The position numbers and the translations under genes are program-made. Below are positions 7,776 to 15,694 of a stretch of DNA of 64,000 bases, piece after piece. The notes beneath the pieces were generated by a model that saw nothing but the letters and a program-made list of their open reading frames with translations, made no database searches and was not told the origin of the DNA. The stretch's first letter is position 1. Each line of letters begins with the position of its first letter. Origin of the DNA: CAIYZT01 sp031385445 (GTDB lineage Bacteria; Pseudomonadota; Alphaproteobacteria; Rhodobacterales; Rhodobacteraceae). The stretch is taken from NCBI GenBank assembly GCA_031385445.1, contig JANNBM010000024.1, positions 1 to 64,000 on the forward strand. Direction: 5' to 3'.

Positions 7776-9024
7776 AAAACCCGTCCATCCCGCCCTTATC
7801 CGCCCAATAATCGGGGCGGGTGCGCAAAGCGCCTTGGGGAGTGTGCCAATCGGCAGGGATGCCGGGCAGATCGGCGGGCAAAACGCGCAGGCCAGGGTGG
7901 CGGGCGAGGGCGGCGTCCAACTGGGCCTCGCCTTCTTCGGGGAACAGCGAGCAGGTCGCGTAGACCAGCCTGCCGCCCGGTTTCAACCAGCCAAGCGCAC
8001 GGTCCAAGAGCTGCGCTTGCAGATGGGTCAGGTCCGGCAGATCGCTGCCATCTTTGGCAAAGGGCAGATCGGGGTGGCGGCGGATGGTGCCGGTCGCCGA
8101 ACAGGGCGCGTCCAGCAGGATCGCATCAAAGGGCGCGTGCGGTACCCAATGCAGCGCATCGGCGATGACCATTTGTGCCGTCAAGCCAAGGCGTTGCAGG
8201 TTTTCACTGACGCGGGCCATACGCGGGCCGGAGATATCCAAGGCTGTGACATCAGCGCCCAACGCGGCCAGCTGCGCGGTCTTGCCGCCGGGCGCCGCGC
8301 AAAGATCGAGCACCCGCATACCGGAAGCCGGCGCGAGCAGACGCACCGGCAGGGCGGCGGCGGCATCCTGCACCCACCAGCCCCCTGCGGCAAAACCCGC
8401 CAAACTGCTGATCTGCCCCGGCGCGGCGATGCGCAGGCTGCCGGTTGGCAACAGGTCCCCTTCGGGAAGTTCCGCCCCGGCTTTGAAGCTGAGATCGAGC
8501 GGCGGAACCCCTGCTTGCACGGCTTCAATCGCCGCAACCGCTTCACGTCCGTAGGCATGCACCAAAGGTTGACGCAGCCAGCGCGGCAGTTTTTGCACCG
8601 GGCCTGTCACCGGGTCGGCGGGGATTTGCCGCAGAACGGCGTTGATCATTCCGGCCTGATGCTGGGTTTTGCGACCGGTTTTGGCCAGGGCCACCGCGTC
8701 GTTGACCACCCCATGCGCCGCAGCGCCACCGGCGATTTCATGCAAGGCCAGACGCAAAATGTTCAGCACCGGCAAGGGGGGCGCTTTGCGCAGGTATTGG
8801 CCAAGGGTGATGTCCAAAGGCTCCAGCTGGCGCAGAACCTCGGTGGCCAGACGCTGGGCGCGGGCGCGGTCCTGCGGCGTCAGACCGTCCAGAAGGCCGG
8901 GCGCGGTTAACGCTTGGCTCAGCGGTTGACCGGCCTCCAGAACACAGTCGAGCAGCGCAACCGCCGCGCCGCGCGCGCCCAGACCTTTTGCGCCCAAACC
9001 TTTTGGCCCCGCTGCTTTTGCCAT
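7753..9024 (-). CDS. rsmB: 16S rRNA (cytosine-C5)-methyltransferase, RsmB/Sun family
   Basis: This 423-residue protein has an N-terminal NusB-like helical domain (LAVALLDCVLEAG to about residue 135) and a C-terminal Rossmann methyltransferase domain with the SAM motif DLCAAPGGKTAQLAALG, the DAPCSATGTIRRHPD catalytic motif and YATCSLFPEEGE. The two motif cysteines are those used by RNA m5C methyltransferases. RsmB modifies C967 of 16S rRNA in E. coli. An alternative is a paralogous RsmF-type enzyme, but the NusB-like extension favours RsmB. It is divergent from the SdhAF4-like gene. Confidence 0.88.
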   Translation of the reverse strand: MAKAAGPKGLGAKGLGARGAAVALLDCVLEAGQPLSQALTAPGLLDGLTPQDRARAQRLATEVLRQLEPLDITLGQYLRKAPPLPVLNILRLALHEIAGGAAAHGVVNDAVALAKTGRKTQHQAGMINAVLRQIPADPVTGPVQKLPRWLRQPLVHAYGREAVAAIEAVQAGVPPLDLSFKAGAELPEGDLLPTGSLRIAAPGQISSLAGFAAGGWWVQDAAAALPVRLLAPASGMRVLDLCAAPGGKTAQLAALGADVTALDISGPRMARVSENLQRLGLTAQMVIADALHWVPHAPFDAILLDAPCSATGTIRRHPDLPFAKDGSDLPDLTHLQAQLLDRALGWLKPGGRLVYATCSLFPEEGEAQLDAALARHPGLRVLPADLPGIPADWHTPQGALRTRPDYWADKGGMDGFFMVCLAF

Positions 9025-9086
9025 TCGTTGCCCCTATGCACATCTGCCTGCGCGCCCTATATCAGCAGCAGCGCAAAGGGGAAACC

Positions 9087-9263
9087 ATGTCACATCCGAA
9101 ACCCGATCTGCTGCCCGCCGCTGTCCGCGCCCTTGCCGAGGCAGAGGCGCGGCGGAAGGCGGCGAAACCTGCGGATATGCCTGCCGAATTGGGTGGGCGC
9201 GACGGGCCAGAGCCGGTGCGCTTTGGTGATTGGGAGAAAAAGGGTTTGGCCGTCGATTTCTAA
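9087..9263 (+). CDS. DUF1674 protein, SdhAF4-like succinate dehydrogenase assembly factor
   Basis: A 58-residue protein starts at ATG 9087 behind AAAGGGGA and ends in GPEPVRFGDWEKKGLAVDF, the diagnostic C-terminus of DUF1674/SdhAF4. In mitochondria SdhAF4 helps protect and assemble flavinylated SdhA. The bacterial proteins are inferred to act similarly. The Ala/Glu/Lys-rich N-terminus is disordered-looking, as in relatives. The frame continues upstream of 9087 without a better start. The gene is divergent from rsmB with 62 bases between starts. Confidence 0.83.
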   Translation: MSHPKPDLLPAAVRALAEAEARRKAAKPADMPAELGGRDGPEPVRFGDWEKKGLAVDF

Positions 9264-9275
9264 GAGGTTTCGGAC

Positions 9276-9638
9276 CTATTTCAGCGCAAAAACCGCCGAC
9301 TTTCCAGCGCCCTGATCGACGGTAAACCGCATGGACCCGGTGCCATCCGCTTCGACCAACTGGCAATTGTATTCGATTGCGTAACCGCTCCAGTCCATCT
9401 CGCGGCAGAAAAAGCCATCCGTCCAATTCCAACTGCCGGTCACGTCCCAGCCCAACATGTTTCCGGTGATCTGACCGTCGGGTTTGACGTTCAGCGACAC
9501 GTCCCAAAGTCTGAGCAGCAGTTCGCGCCCTTCGATCATGGACAAAAAGTCCTGCTTGTCCGAGACGGGCGCAAATTCCGCCGCGAGCGCGGGCGAGCTG
9601 AACAAAGCGGCGACTGCCAGAAAAACGATGCGGCGCAT
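9276..9638 (-). CDS. Small secreted protein of unknown function
   Basis: The 120-residue protein begins with a signal peptide (RRIVFLAVAALFSSPALAA) with cleavage expected near residue 20. The mature part contains LNVKPDGQITG, WDVTGSWNWTDGFFCREMDW and an even later cysteine in EYNCQLV; the two cysteines could form a periplasmic disulfide. I recognise the pattern as recurring in Rhodobacterales but cannot name a function. It converges on the SdhAF4-like gene with 12 bases between stops and is followed on its own strand, downstream, by rsmB. Confidence 0.72.
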   Translation of the reverse strand: MRRIVFLAVAALFSSPALAAEFAPVSDKQDFLSMIEGRELLLRLWDVSLNVKPDGQITGNMLGWDVTGSWNWTDGFFCREMDWSGYAIEYNCQLVEADGTGSMRFTVDQGAGKSAVFALK

Positions 9639-9697
9639 GATGATCCAAACGAAAAAGCTATAAAATTTGTACGGCGGCCCGATCCCGCTGGATCACA

Positions 9698-10690
9698 TCA
9701 CGCGGCGCGAATTTCGATCGCTGACAGATCCATTCCCGCGCCGCCGGTGATAATCGCCAAAGGCACCCCATCCAGCACCAAGGTGGCATCGCCGGTTTCC
9801 GCATCTTCTTCGAAAGTCACATCCGGGTTCGGGTGAACATTTGCATCATAAATCAGAACCAACCCGTCTTCGCCTTGGGTGAAATCGGAAATGACGGCAG
9901 GCGGCATGTCGGCGGTGTAATCGTGCAGAACAAAGATGTCTGCGCCGGCCTGCCCGGCGCCATAATCGCCGGCCCCAAGGTCAAGGATATCGTCGCCATC
10001 CTGTCCGTTCAGCGTGTCAGAGGCGTTGTCATCGCCGCCGTTGCCAGCATTGCCCGAAAGCTGATCATCGCCCGAACCGCCCGCAATATCGTCTGCCCCG
10101 CCGCCACCGTCCAGCACGTCATTGCCGTCATCGCCGGTCAGCACATCGTTGCCGTCCTGTCCAAACAGAGTATCGTCGCCCGCGCCGCCGATGGCCATGT
10201 CGTCGCCCGCGCCGCCTTGCAACAGATCATTGCCCATTTGCCCGGCAAGCTGATCATCGCCGTTATCGCCCAAAAGGCTGTCGTCATCATCGCCGCCCGA
10301 CATCGTGTCATTGTCGTCGCCGCCCGAAAGCTGATCCGCCCCCTCGTCGCCGAGCAAAACATCCGTTCCCGCGCCGCCAAACAGGCTGTCCTCGCCGCCA
10401 TAGCCCTTTAACTCGTCGTCGCCGCCCATGCCTTCCAACTGGTCATCGGCGCTGCTTCCGGACAGAAAATCGACACCCTCGTCGCCCTTTTGCGCGCTGA
10501 TCGCGGCTTCGTCCGATCCGGGTGTGCCGCCTGGATCGAGGATCGAGGTCGAGGGATCACCGACAGGATCGGTTTCATCGGGGGAATCGGGTTCGTCCTG
10601 CGGCGTGTCCGCATCATCATTCACACTCATCAGGGAATCGGCCAGAACACCGGCCAACAGCGCACCCAAAAAACCCAACAACCCTAACAC
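9698..10690 (-). CDS. Acidic RTX/hemolysin-type calcium-binding repeat protein
   Basis: The 330-residue protein starts with a hydrophobic segment (LGLLGFLGALLAGVLADSL), then an Asp/Pro/Glu-rich linker (about 24-60), then about fifteen glycine/aspartate nonapeptide repeats of the GGxGxDxLx type (about 75-235), such as GGAGDDTLFGQDGNDVLTG. Such repeats fold into a calcium-bound parallel beta roll. A non-repeat C-terminal domain follows (FVLHDYTADMPPAVISDF). Proteins of this shape are usually exported by type I secretion, but no ABC/HlyD genes are nearby. The N-terminal hydrophobic helix is unusual for a classical type I substrate. Confidence 0.85.
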   Translation of the reverse strand: MLGLLGFLGALLAGVLADSLMSVNDDADTPQDEPDSPDETDPVGDPSTSILDPGGTPGSDEAAISAQKGDEGVDFLSGSSADDQLEGMGGDDELKGYGGEDSLFGGAGTDVLLGDEGADQLSGGDDNDTMSGGDDDDSLLGDNGDDQLAGQMGNDLLQGGAGDDMAIGGAGDDTLFGQDGNDVLTGDDGNDVLDGGGGADDIAGGSGDDQLSGNAGNGGDDNASDTLNGQDGDDILDLGAGDYGAGQAGADIFVLHDYTADMPPAVISDFTQGEDGLVLIYDANVHPNPDVTFEEDAETGDATLVLDGVPLAIITGGAGMDLSAIEIRAA

Positions 10691-11058
10691 GACCCGCCCC
10701 CTTGTCTGCTTCCCACGGCTGCGCCGCCCATTTTGTTAACGATTGTTAACCATGATTTCGCGCAAACCTATGTTAACATTCCATAATCACCTAGAACCAT
10801 AGCAGAATTTCCCTTGCTCATCCATGATATTCGCGGAGAAAATTGAATCAGATTTGGACTTTGGTTAAGGACAAAACAACCAAAGGATGTATTTCGCGCT
10901 CAGGGCAGAACCGACAGCAGCAGCGCGCCACAAAGCGCTTTCTTTTCTGCTGTTTTGCCCCTATACGCCCCCGATCCGCCGCCTTTGGCTGCGGTCAAGG
11001 GCCCTGCTGGACGACATCCCGGCCTGCGCCGTCACCCTAAACCCGCAAGGAGACACCG
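10691..11058. other. Divergent spacer between the RTX gene and rpsO
   Basis: No gene is supported in these 368 bases. The half near the RTX gene is AT-rich and carries three GTTAAC hexamers (around 10735, 10745 and 10772). The half near rpsO holds a large imperfect hairpin (10903-10960) and the ribosome-binding site GCAAGGAG before ATG 11059. Promoters of both genes must lie here. Confidence 0.6.
10903..10960 (+). promoter_or_regulatory. Structured leader or attenuator-like hairpin upstream of rpsO
   Basis: GGGCA...ACAGCAG (10903-10920) can pair with CTGCTGT...TGCCC (10947-10960), enclosing an inner AGCGC/GCGCT stem (10922-10939) followed by TTCTTTT. rpsO leaders in other bacteria are bound by S15 itself. 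Whether this structure has that role is unknown. Confidence 0.35.
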
Positions 11059-11328
11059 ATGTCGATCACTGTTGAAAACAAAGCCCGCCTGATCAAGGAA
11101 TACGCGATCAAGGAAGGCGACACCGGCTCGCCGGAAGTTCAGGTTGCGATCCTGTCCAGCCGTATCGCGACCCTGACCGAGCATTTCAAGGGCCACAAGA
11201 AAGACAACCACTCGCGTCGTGGTCTTTTGATGATGGTCGCGCAGCGCCGCAAGCTGTTGGACTATGTGAAGTCCAAGGACGAAGCGCGCTATACCACGCT
11301 GATCACACGTCTGGGCCTGCGCCGCTAA
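11059..11328 (+). CDS. rpsO: 30S ribosomal protein S15
   Basis: This 89-residue protein matches bacterial S15 in length and sequence, with GDTGSPEVQVAILSSRI, LTEHFKGHKKDNHSRRGL, LLMMVAQRRKLLDYVK and a C-terminal TLITRLGLRR. S15 binds the central domain of 16S rRNA early in assembly of the 30S platform. The ribosome-binding site AAGGAG lies just upstream. A strong intrinsic terminator follows 24 bases after the stop. pnp, the usual partner, is 2.2 kb downstream with three unrelated genes in between. Confidence 0.97.
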   Translation: MSITVENKARLIKEYAIKEGDTGSPEVQVAILSSRIATLTEHFKGHKKDNHSRRGLLMMVAQRRKLLDYVKSKDEARYTTLITRLGLRR

Positions 11329-11352
11329 TCCGGCCAAGGTGCAACGAACCCG

Positions 11353-11384
11353 AACGCCCGTAGCGAAAGCTGCGGGCGTTTTGC
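11353..11384 (+). terminator. Rho-independent terminator of rpsO
   Basis: AACGCCCGTAGC pairs with GCTGCGGGCGTT as a 12-bp stem (one G-T pair) closed by a GAAA tetraloop. TTTTGCTTTT surrounds and follows its end. Confidence 0.9.
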
Positions 11385-11431
11385 TTTTGCCGCCAAGCGC
11401 AGTACTCTTCCTTAAAACCGGAGGATTTGCG

Positions 11432-12130
11432 ATGACCGTTGACGAGGTGATGGCACGACTGAACGGCCTGTCAGACCCGGCGCTTTTGGCGCGGAATGTG
11501 AAAAACGGCGCGGGGTCGGTGCCGATGGGCGACATTCGGGCCCTGGCCAAGGCAACGAAGGCTGACCATGCGCTTGGGTTGCAATTGTGGGCCACGGGCA
11601 ATGTCGATGCCCGTCTGGTGGCGCTGTTGGTGATGACGCCCAAGGCGCTGAATGCGGCACAGATCGAGGCGATGGTGCGCACCAACGACCGGCTTTGGGT
11701 GTCGGACTGGCTGAATTCCTATATCCTGAAACAGCATCCCGCCAAAGAGGCGCTGCGGCAGAACTGGACGGCTGCGGCGCATCCGTTCCTCGCCCGCGCC
11801 TATTGGAGCCTGACGGCGGAGCGGGTCACCAAATCGCCCGAGGGGCTGGATCTGGGCGGCCTTCTGGACCGGCTGGAAGAACAGATGCCCGGCGCGCCCG
11901 AGGTGGTGCAATGGACAATGAACAACACGCTTGCCGCCATCGGCATCACCCATGCAGCCCACCGGGAAAGGGCGCTGCGGATGGGTGAGACGATGGGAAT
12001 TTACCGCGATTTTCCCACGCCAAAGGGCTGCACCTCGCCCTTTGCGCCGCTGTGGATTGGCGAGATGGTGAAAAGAGCGATGTTTATCGTGGCCAAGCAA
12101 TCCACCGGTGATCCATCGCAAAATTCGTAA
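11432..12130 (+). CDS. AlkD-like DNA alkylation repair protein
   Basis: The 232-residue protein (ATG 11432 behind GGAGG) is all-helical in appearance, with repeated helix pairs such as ALLVMTPKALNAAQIEAMV and MNNTLAAIGITHAAHRERAL, as expected for HEAT-repeat DNA glycosylases of the AlkD family. These remove N3- and N7-alkylated purines without base flipping. The match is by overall pattern and length, not a clear catalytic motif, so a non-enzymatic HEAT protein remains possible. It sits between the rpsO terminator and a convergent DUF1127 gene. Confidence 0.72.
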   Translation: MTVDEVMARLNGLSDPALLARNVKNGAGSVPMGDIRALAKATKADHALGLQLWATGNVDARLVALLVMTPKALNAAQIEAMVRTNDRLWVSDWLNSYILKQHPAKEALRQNWTAAAHPFLARAYWSLTAERVTKSPEGLDLGGLLDRLEEQMPGAPEVVQWTMNNTLAAIGITHAAHRERALRMGETMGIYRDFPTPKGCTSPFAPLWIGEMVKRAMFIVAKQSTGDPSQNS

Positions 12131-12199
12131 ATCCCTTCCCCGCGCGTCGTCGTTGCTTGGCAAGGCGGCAAGCTCTTGTCGGCCCAAGGCGCGCCGGAC

Positions 12200-12460
12200 C
12201 TACCATTTCGCCGCCTCTTTTTCGGCCGCCCTTGCCAGATAATCGCTGGCGCACAGATTCATCGGAAGATAAAGCGCGCCTTCCACGTCATGGGGAATCA
12301 AGCCGATATCACGCAAGTTCGCATCGGACATGCGGCCATAGCTGCGGCGGATACGCCGGCGGCTGATCGCCTCGTCAAGCAGCAAGAGCGCCGGGGCAAA
12401 GGGTTTAAGGAGCGGGATCAGGATGGAAAAGGCAGATTTTGCGGCAGGATGGTTCAACAT
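12200..12460 (-). CDS. DUF1127 domain protein
   Basis: The preferred start at 12460 follows AAAGGTGAC and gives 86 residues; an ATG at 12493 would add eleven. The centre contains ISRRRIRRSYGRMSDANLRDIGL, the Arg-rich helix plus (S/D)xxLRDIGL pattern of DUF1127. Small DUF1127 proteins in alphaproteobacteria are linked to phosphate, RNA turnover and stress adaptation. A direct function here is unknown. The N-terminus (residues 8-30) is hydrophobic. It is convergent with the AlkD-like gene and divergent from the HxlR regulator. Confidence 0.8.
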   Translation of the reverse strand: MLNHPAAKSAFSILIPLLKPFAPALLLLDEAISRRRIRRSYGRMSDANLRDIGLIPHDVEGALYLPMNLCASDYLARAAEKEAAKW

Positions 12461-12612
12461 GACGTCACCTTTAGTTGTATGGTTTCCTGTCATCCACCCT
12501 GGGGCCCTCTCCCGATTTCGGCCAGTTCTGGAAAGGGATCAAATCGCTACGCTTTTCGTACTAGCCTCCCGCCGCACTGTCGCCCTAATCTGCCCCGGAT
12601 GGAGGACCCGCC

Positions 12613-13323
12613 ATGCCCACCAAGCCCTATGGTTCGATTTGCGCCCTGTCGAAAGCCTGCGACGCGCTGGAGCCGCGCTGGACTCTTTTGATCTTGAACC
12701 AGATGTGGGCGGGCTATTCCCGTTTCAGCGACCTGCGCCGCGCCGTCGGAAACATCTCGCCCGGCGTCTTGTCCAAACGCCTGACCGAAATGGAGCGGCT
12801 CGGCCTGATCGAACGGGTTGAAGACCGCGCCAAAGGGACGGTGGATTACGTTCGCACCCAGATGGCGATTGAATTGGAACCGGCGATGGATGCGCTTTCG
12901 ATCTGGGCACAACGCAACATCGAGGCCGAAGTGGCACTGGCGGACGCCAACCTGGCTTTGCTGATGGGGTACATTGGCAAACACCTCGTGACCGAGGCAC
13001 TTCCCCAACGCCAAGTCGTGATGCGCTTCAATTTCTCCGACGAACCTGGACCCCACAAAACTTGGTTTTTTCTGGTGCAGCCTGGCGCGCCTTGCGATGT
13101 CTGCGTCAGCTTGCCCGATGTCGACATCGACCTTTATCTTGAACTGACCAAGATTTCCCTTCATGCCGTCTGCTCGGGCCGCTCGACCGTGCCGCGCGAA
13201 ATCGAGGTGGGGCGCTTGTTCGTCACAGGCGACCCGCTCTTGAAACGCTCCATGACGCAATGGTTGCCCCGGTCCTACTATGCAGACGTCGAGGGAATTC
13301 GCATGTTGCCCGTCGCTGAGTAG
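12613..13323 (+). CDS. HxlR-family winged-helix transcriptional regulator
   Basis: The 236-residue protein has an N-terminal HxlR domain: CALSKACDALEPRWTLLIL, then FSDLRRAVGNISPGVLSKRL (recognition helix) and LIERVEDRAKGTVDYV (wing). A second domain of about 120 residues follows (FNFSDEPGPHKTWFFLVQPG), resembling SCP2-like ligand domains sometimes fused to HxlR. HxlR proteins respond to small electrophiles or metabolites, often as dimers acting on a neighbouring gene. The obvious candidate target is the divergent DUF1127 gene or the regulator itself; this is inference. Confidence 0.87.
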   Translation: MPTKPYGSICALSKACDALEPRWTLLILNQMWAGYSRFSDLRRAVGNISPGVLSKRLTEMERLGLIERVEDRAKGTVDYVRTQMAIELEPAMDALSIWAQRNIEAEVALADANLALLMGYIGKHLVTEALPQRQVVMRFNFSDEPGPHKTWFFLVQPGAPCDVCVSLPDVDIDLYLELTKISLHAVCSGRSTVPREIEVGRLFVTGDPLLKRSMTQWLPRSYYADVEGIRMLPVAE

Positions 13324-13393
13324 ATCAGCGCACGCGCCCCTTCCCAAACCCCGCCTTTTGCTGTATGCGCCCGCAATCTGCGACGTGAGGCCA

Positions 13394-13443
13394 GCCCCCG
13401 GCCCATGCAAAGGATGGGGGGCGGCGGCAATTCGGCCGCTTTT
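13394..13443 (+). promoter_or_regulatory. Two overlapping hairpins in the pnp leader
   Basis: GCCCCC (13394-13399) can pair with GGGGGC (13417-13422), and GCGGC (13421-13425) with GCCGC (13435-13439), the latter followed by TTTT. The two stems share bases 13421-13422, so they compete. PNPase regulates its own leader in other bacteria; a similar role here is a guess. Confidence 0.35.
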
Positions 13444-13496
13444 GCAAACGGGAGACGCGGCAGGGGCCGTGGATGCTCTCTTATAGGGAACGATCA

Positions 13497-15635
13497 ATGT
13501 TCAACGTGACGAAAAAATCAATCCAGTGGGGGCGCGAGACGCTGACACTGGAAACGGGCAAGATTGCCCGTCAGGCCGATGGTTCGGTTGTGGCGACCTT
13601 GGGGGAAACCTCGGTAATGGCCAACGTGACCTTCGCCAAAAAGCCCAAAGCCGGTCAGGACTTCTTTCCGCTGACCGTGCATTATCAGGAAAAATACTAT
13701 GCCGCGGGCAAGATCCCCGGCGGCTTTTTTAAGCGTGAGGCGCGTCCTTCGGAGAAGGAAACGCTGGTCTCTCGTTTGATCGACCGTCCGTGCCGCCCGC
13801 TGTTCGTGGACGGATTCAAGCATGAAGTGCTGGTCATGGCGACCGTGCTGTCCTGCGATCTGGTGAACGATCCCGATATCGTCGCGATGATCGCGGTTTC
13901 CGCCGCGCTGACGATTTCCGGCGTGCCGTTCATGGGCCCGATCGGCGCTGCGCGCGTTGGTTTTGTGGCGGGCGACTATGTTCTGAACCCTGAGATGGAC
14001 GACATGACGCAGCTGCGTCTGAAGCCGGATCAGCGGCTTGATCTGGTTATCGCGGGCACCAAAGACGCCGTGATGATGGTCGAATCCGAAGCTTATGAGC
14101 TGACCGAAGAGGAAATGCTGGGCGCGGTCAAGTTTGGCCATGCGGCCATGCAGCCGGTGATCGACATGATCATCGATTTCGCCGAGCACTCGGCAAAAGA
14201 GCCGTTCGACTATGCCCCGCCGGATTATTCGGCGCTTTATGCCAAGGTGAAAACCGCGGGCGAAGTGCAGATGCGCGCGGCGTTTGCCCTGCGTGACAAG
14301 CAAGAGCGGACCACTGCGATCTCGGCGGCTTCGGCAGCCATCGTGGCGGCGCTTTCGGACGACGAAAAGGCCGACGCAAACCTTGGATCAGCGATCAAGA
14401 AGCTGGAATCCTCGATTTTGCGCGGCGACATCATCAACGGTGGCGCGCGGATTGACGGGCGCGACAACAAGACCGTCCGCCCGATCCTGGCCGAAACCGG
14501 CATCCTGCCGCGCGCTCATGGTTCGGCTTTGTTCACCCGCGGCGAAACGCAGGGCCTTGTGGTGACCACCCTTGGCACCGGCGAGGATGAGCAGATCATC
14601 GACGCGCTGAACGGCAATCACCGGTCAAACTTCATGCTGCACTATAACTTCCCCCCCTATTCGGTGGGCGAAGTTGGCCGCGTCAGCGGGCCGGGACGCC
14701 GCGAAATTGGTCATGGAAAACTGGCATGGCGCGCTTTGCAGGCGGTTCTGCCTGCGGCGACCGATTTCCCGTATACCGTGCGCGTGGTGTCGGAAATCAC
14801 TGAAAGCAACGGCTCGTCCTCGATGGCGTCGGTTTGCGGCGGATCGCTGGCGATGATGGATGCGGGCGTTCCGCTGAAGGCTCCGGTGGCGGGCGTTGCC
14901 ATGGGTCTGATCCTGGAGGACGACGGACGCTGGGCGGTTCTGACCGATATTCTTGGCGACGAGGATCACCTCGGCGACATGGATTTCAAGGTGGCCGGCA
15001 CCCAAGCGGGCATCACCACGATGCAGATGGACATCAAGGTTGCAGGCATCACGCCGGAAATCATGGCGCAGGCTTTGGCGCAGGCCAAGGACGGCCGCAT
15101 GCACATCCTGTCGGAAATGAACAAGGCGCTTTCCGCGCCTCAGGGCTTCTCGGAATACGCACCGAAAATTGAAACCCTGCAGATCCCGACGGACAAAATC
15201 CGCGAGGTTATCGGCTCTGGCGGCAAGGTGATCCGCGAGATCGTGGAGCTTTCGGGCGCCAAGGTCGACATCAACGACGAAGGCATCATCAAGATCGCTT
15301 CGTCCTCGGCAGAGAACATCAAGAAGGCCTATGACATGATCTGGTCGATCGTGGCAGAGCCGGAAATTGGCCAGATCTACACCGGTAAAGTGGTGAAACT
15401 GGTCGATTTCGGGGCTTTCGTGAACTTCTTTGGCAAGCGCGATGGTCTGGTGCATGTGTCCCAGATCGCGGGCAAGCGTCTGAACCACCCGAACGAGTAT
15501 CTGAAGGAAGGCCAGGACGTGAAGGTCAAACTTCTGGGCTTTGACGAGCGCGGCAAGGTGCGGCTTGGCATGAAGATGGTCGATCAGGAAACCGGCGCCG
15601 AGATCGTTGAAAGCAAAGCCGACGCCGAGGCGTAA
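13497..15635 (+). CDS. pnp: Polyribonucleotide nucleotidyltransferase (PNPase)
   Basis: This 712-residue enzyme degrades RNA phosphorolytically from the 3' end as a trimer and joins RNA-decay complexes. From ATG 13497 (behind TAGGGAA) come two RNase PH domains (SIQWGRETLTLETGKIARQ; GRREIGHGKLAWRAL with the active core in domain 2), a helical linker, a KH domain (IREVIGSGGKVIREI) and a C-terminal S1 domain (GQIYTGKVVKLVDFGAFVNF). Length and domain order are normal. A strong terminator follows the stop. It lies on the same strand as rpsO but at a distance. Confidence 0.97.
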   Translation: MFNVTKKSIQWGRETLTLETGKIARQADGSVVATLGETSVMANVTFAKKPKAGQDFFPLTVHYQEKYYAAGKIPGGFFKREARPSEKETLVSRLIDRPCRPLFVDGFKHEVLVMATVLSCDLVNDPDIVAMIAVSAALTISGVPFMGPIGAARVGFVAGDYVLNPEMDDMTQLRLKPDQRLDLVIAGTKDAVMMVESEAYELTEEEMLGAVKFGHAAMQPVIDMIIDFAEHSAKEPFDYAPPDYSALYAKVKTAGEVQMRAAFALRDKQERTTAISAASAAIVAALSDDEKADANLGSAIKKLESSILRGDIINGGARIDGRDNKTVRPILAETGILPRAHGSALFTRGETQGLVVTTLGTGEDEQIIDALNGNHRSNFMLHYNFPPYSVGEVGRVSGPGRREIGHGKLAWRALQAVLPAATDFPYTVRVVSEITESNGSSSMASVCGGSLAMMDAGVPLKAPVAGVAMGLILEDDGRWAVLTDILGDEDHLGDMDFKVAGTQAGITTMQMDIKVAGITPEIMAQALAQAKDGRMHILSEMNKALSAPQGFSEYAPKIETLQIPTDKIREVIGSGGKVIREIVELSGAKVDINDEGIIKIASSSAENIKKAYDMIWSIVAEPEIGQIYTGKVVKLVDFGAFVNFFGKRDGLVHVSQIAGKRLNHPNEYLKEGQDVKVKLLGFDERGKVRLGMKMVDQETGAEIVESKADAEA

Positions 15636-15645
15636 CTTCAAGACC

Positions 15646-15679
15646 AATTGGGCCCCGGATTTCGGGGCCCAATTCTTTT
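15646..15679 (+). terminator. Rho-independent terminator of pnp
   Basis: AATTGGGCCCCG and CGGGGCCCAATT form a perfect 12-bp stem with a GATTT loop, followed by CTTTTG. Confidence 0.92.
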
Positions 15680-15694
15680 GCTGAAAGCTCAAAG

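Noticed and set aside
9833..10411. 192-residue open frame antisense to the RTX repeats
   Set aside because: Its Ile/Val/Ala repeats mirror the Asp/Gly nonapeptide DNA on the other strand; there is no independent support.
10735..10750. CtrA-binding site upstream of the RTX gene
   Set aside because: The two TTAA motifs are separated by six bases, not the required seven, so I list it only as a near-miss.
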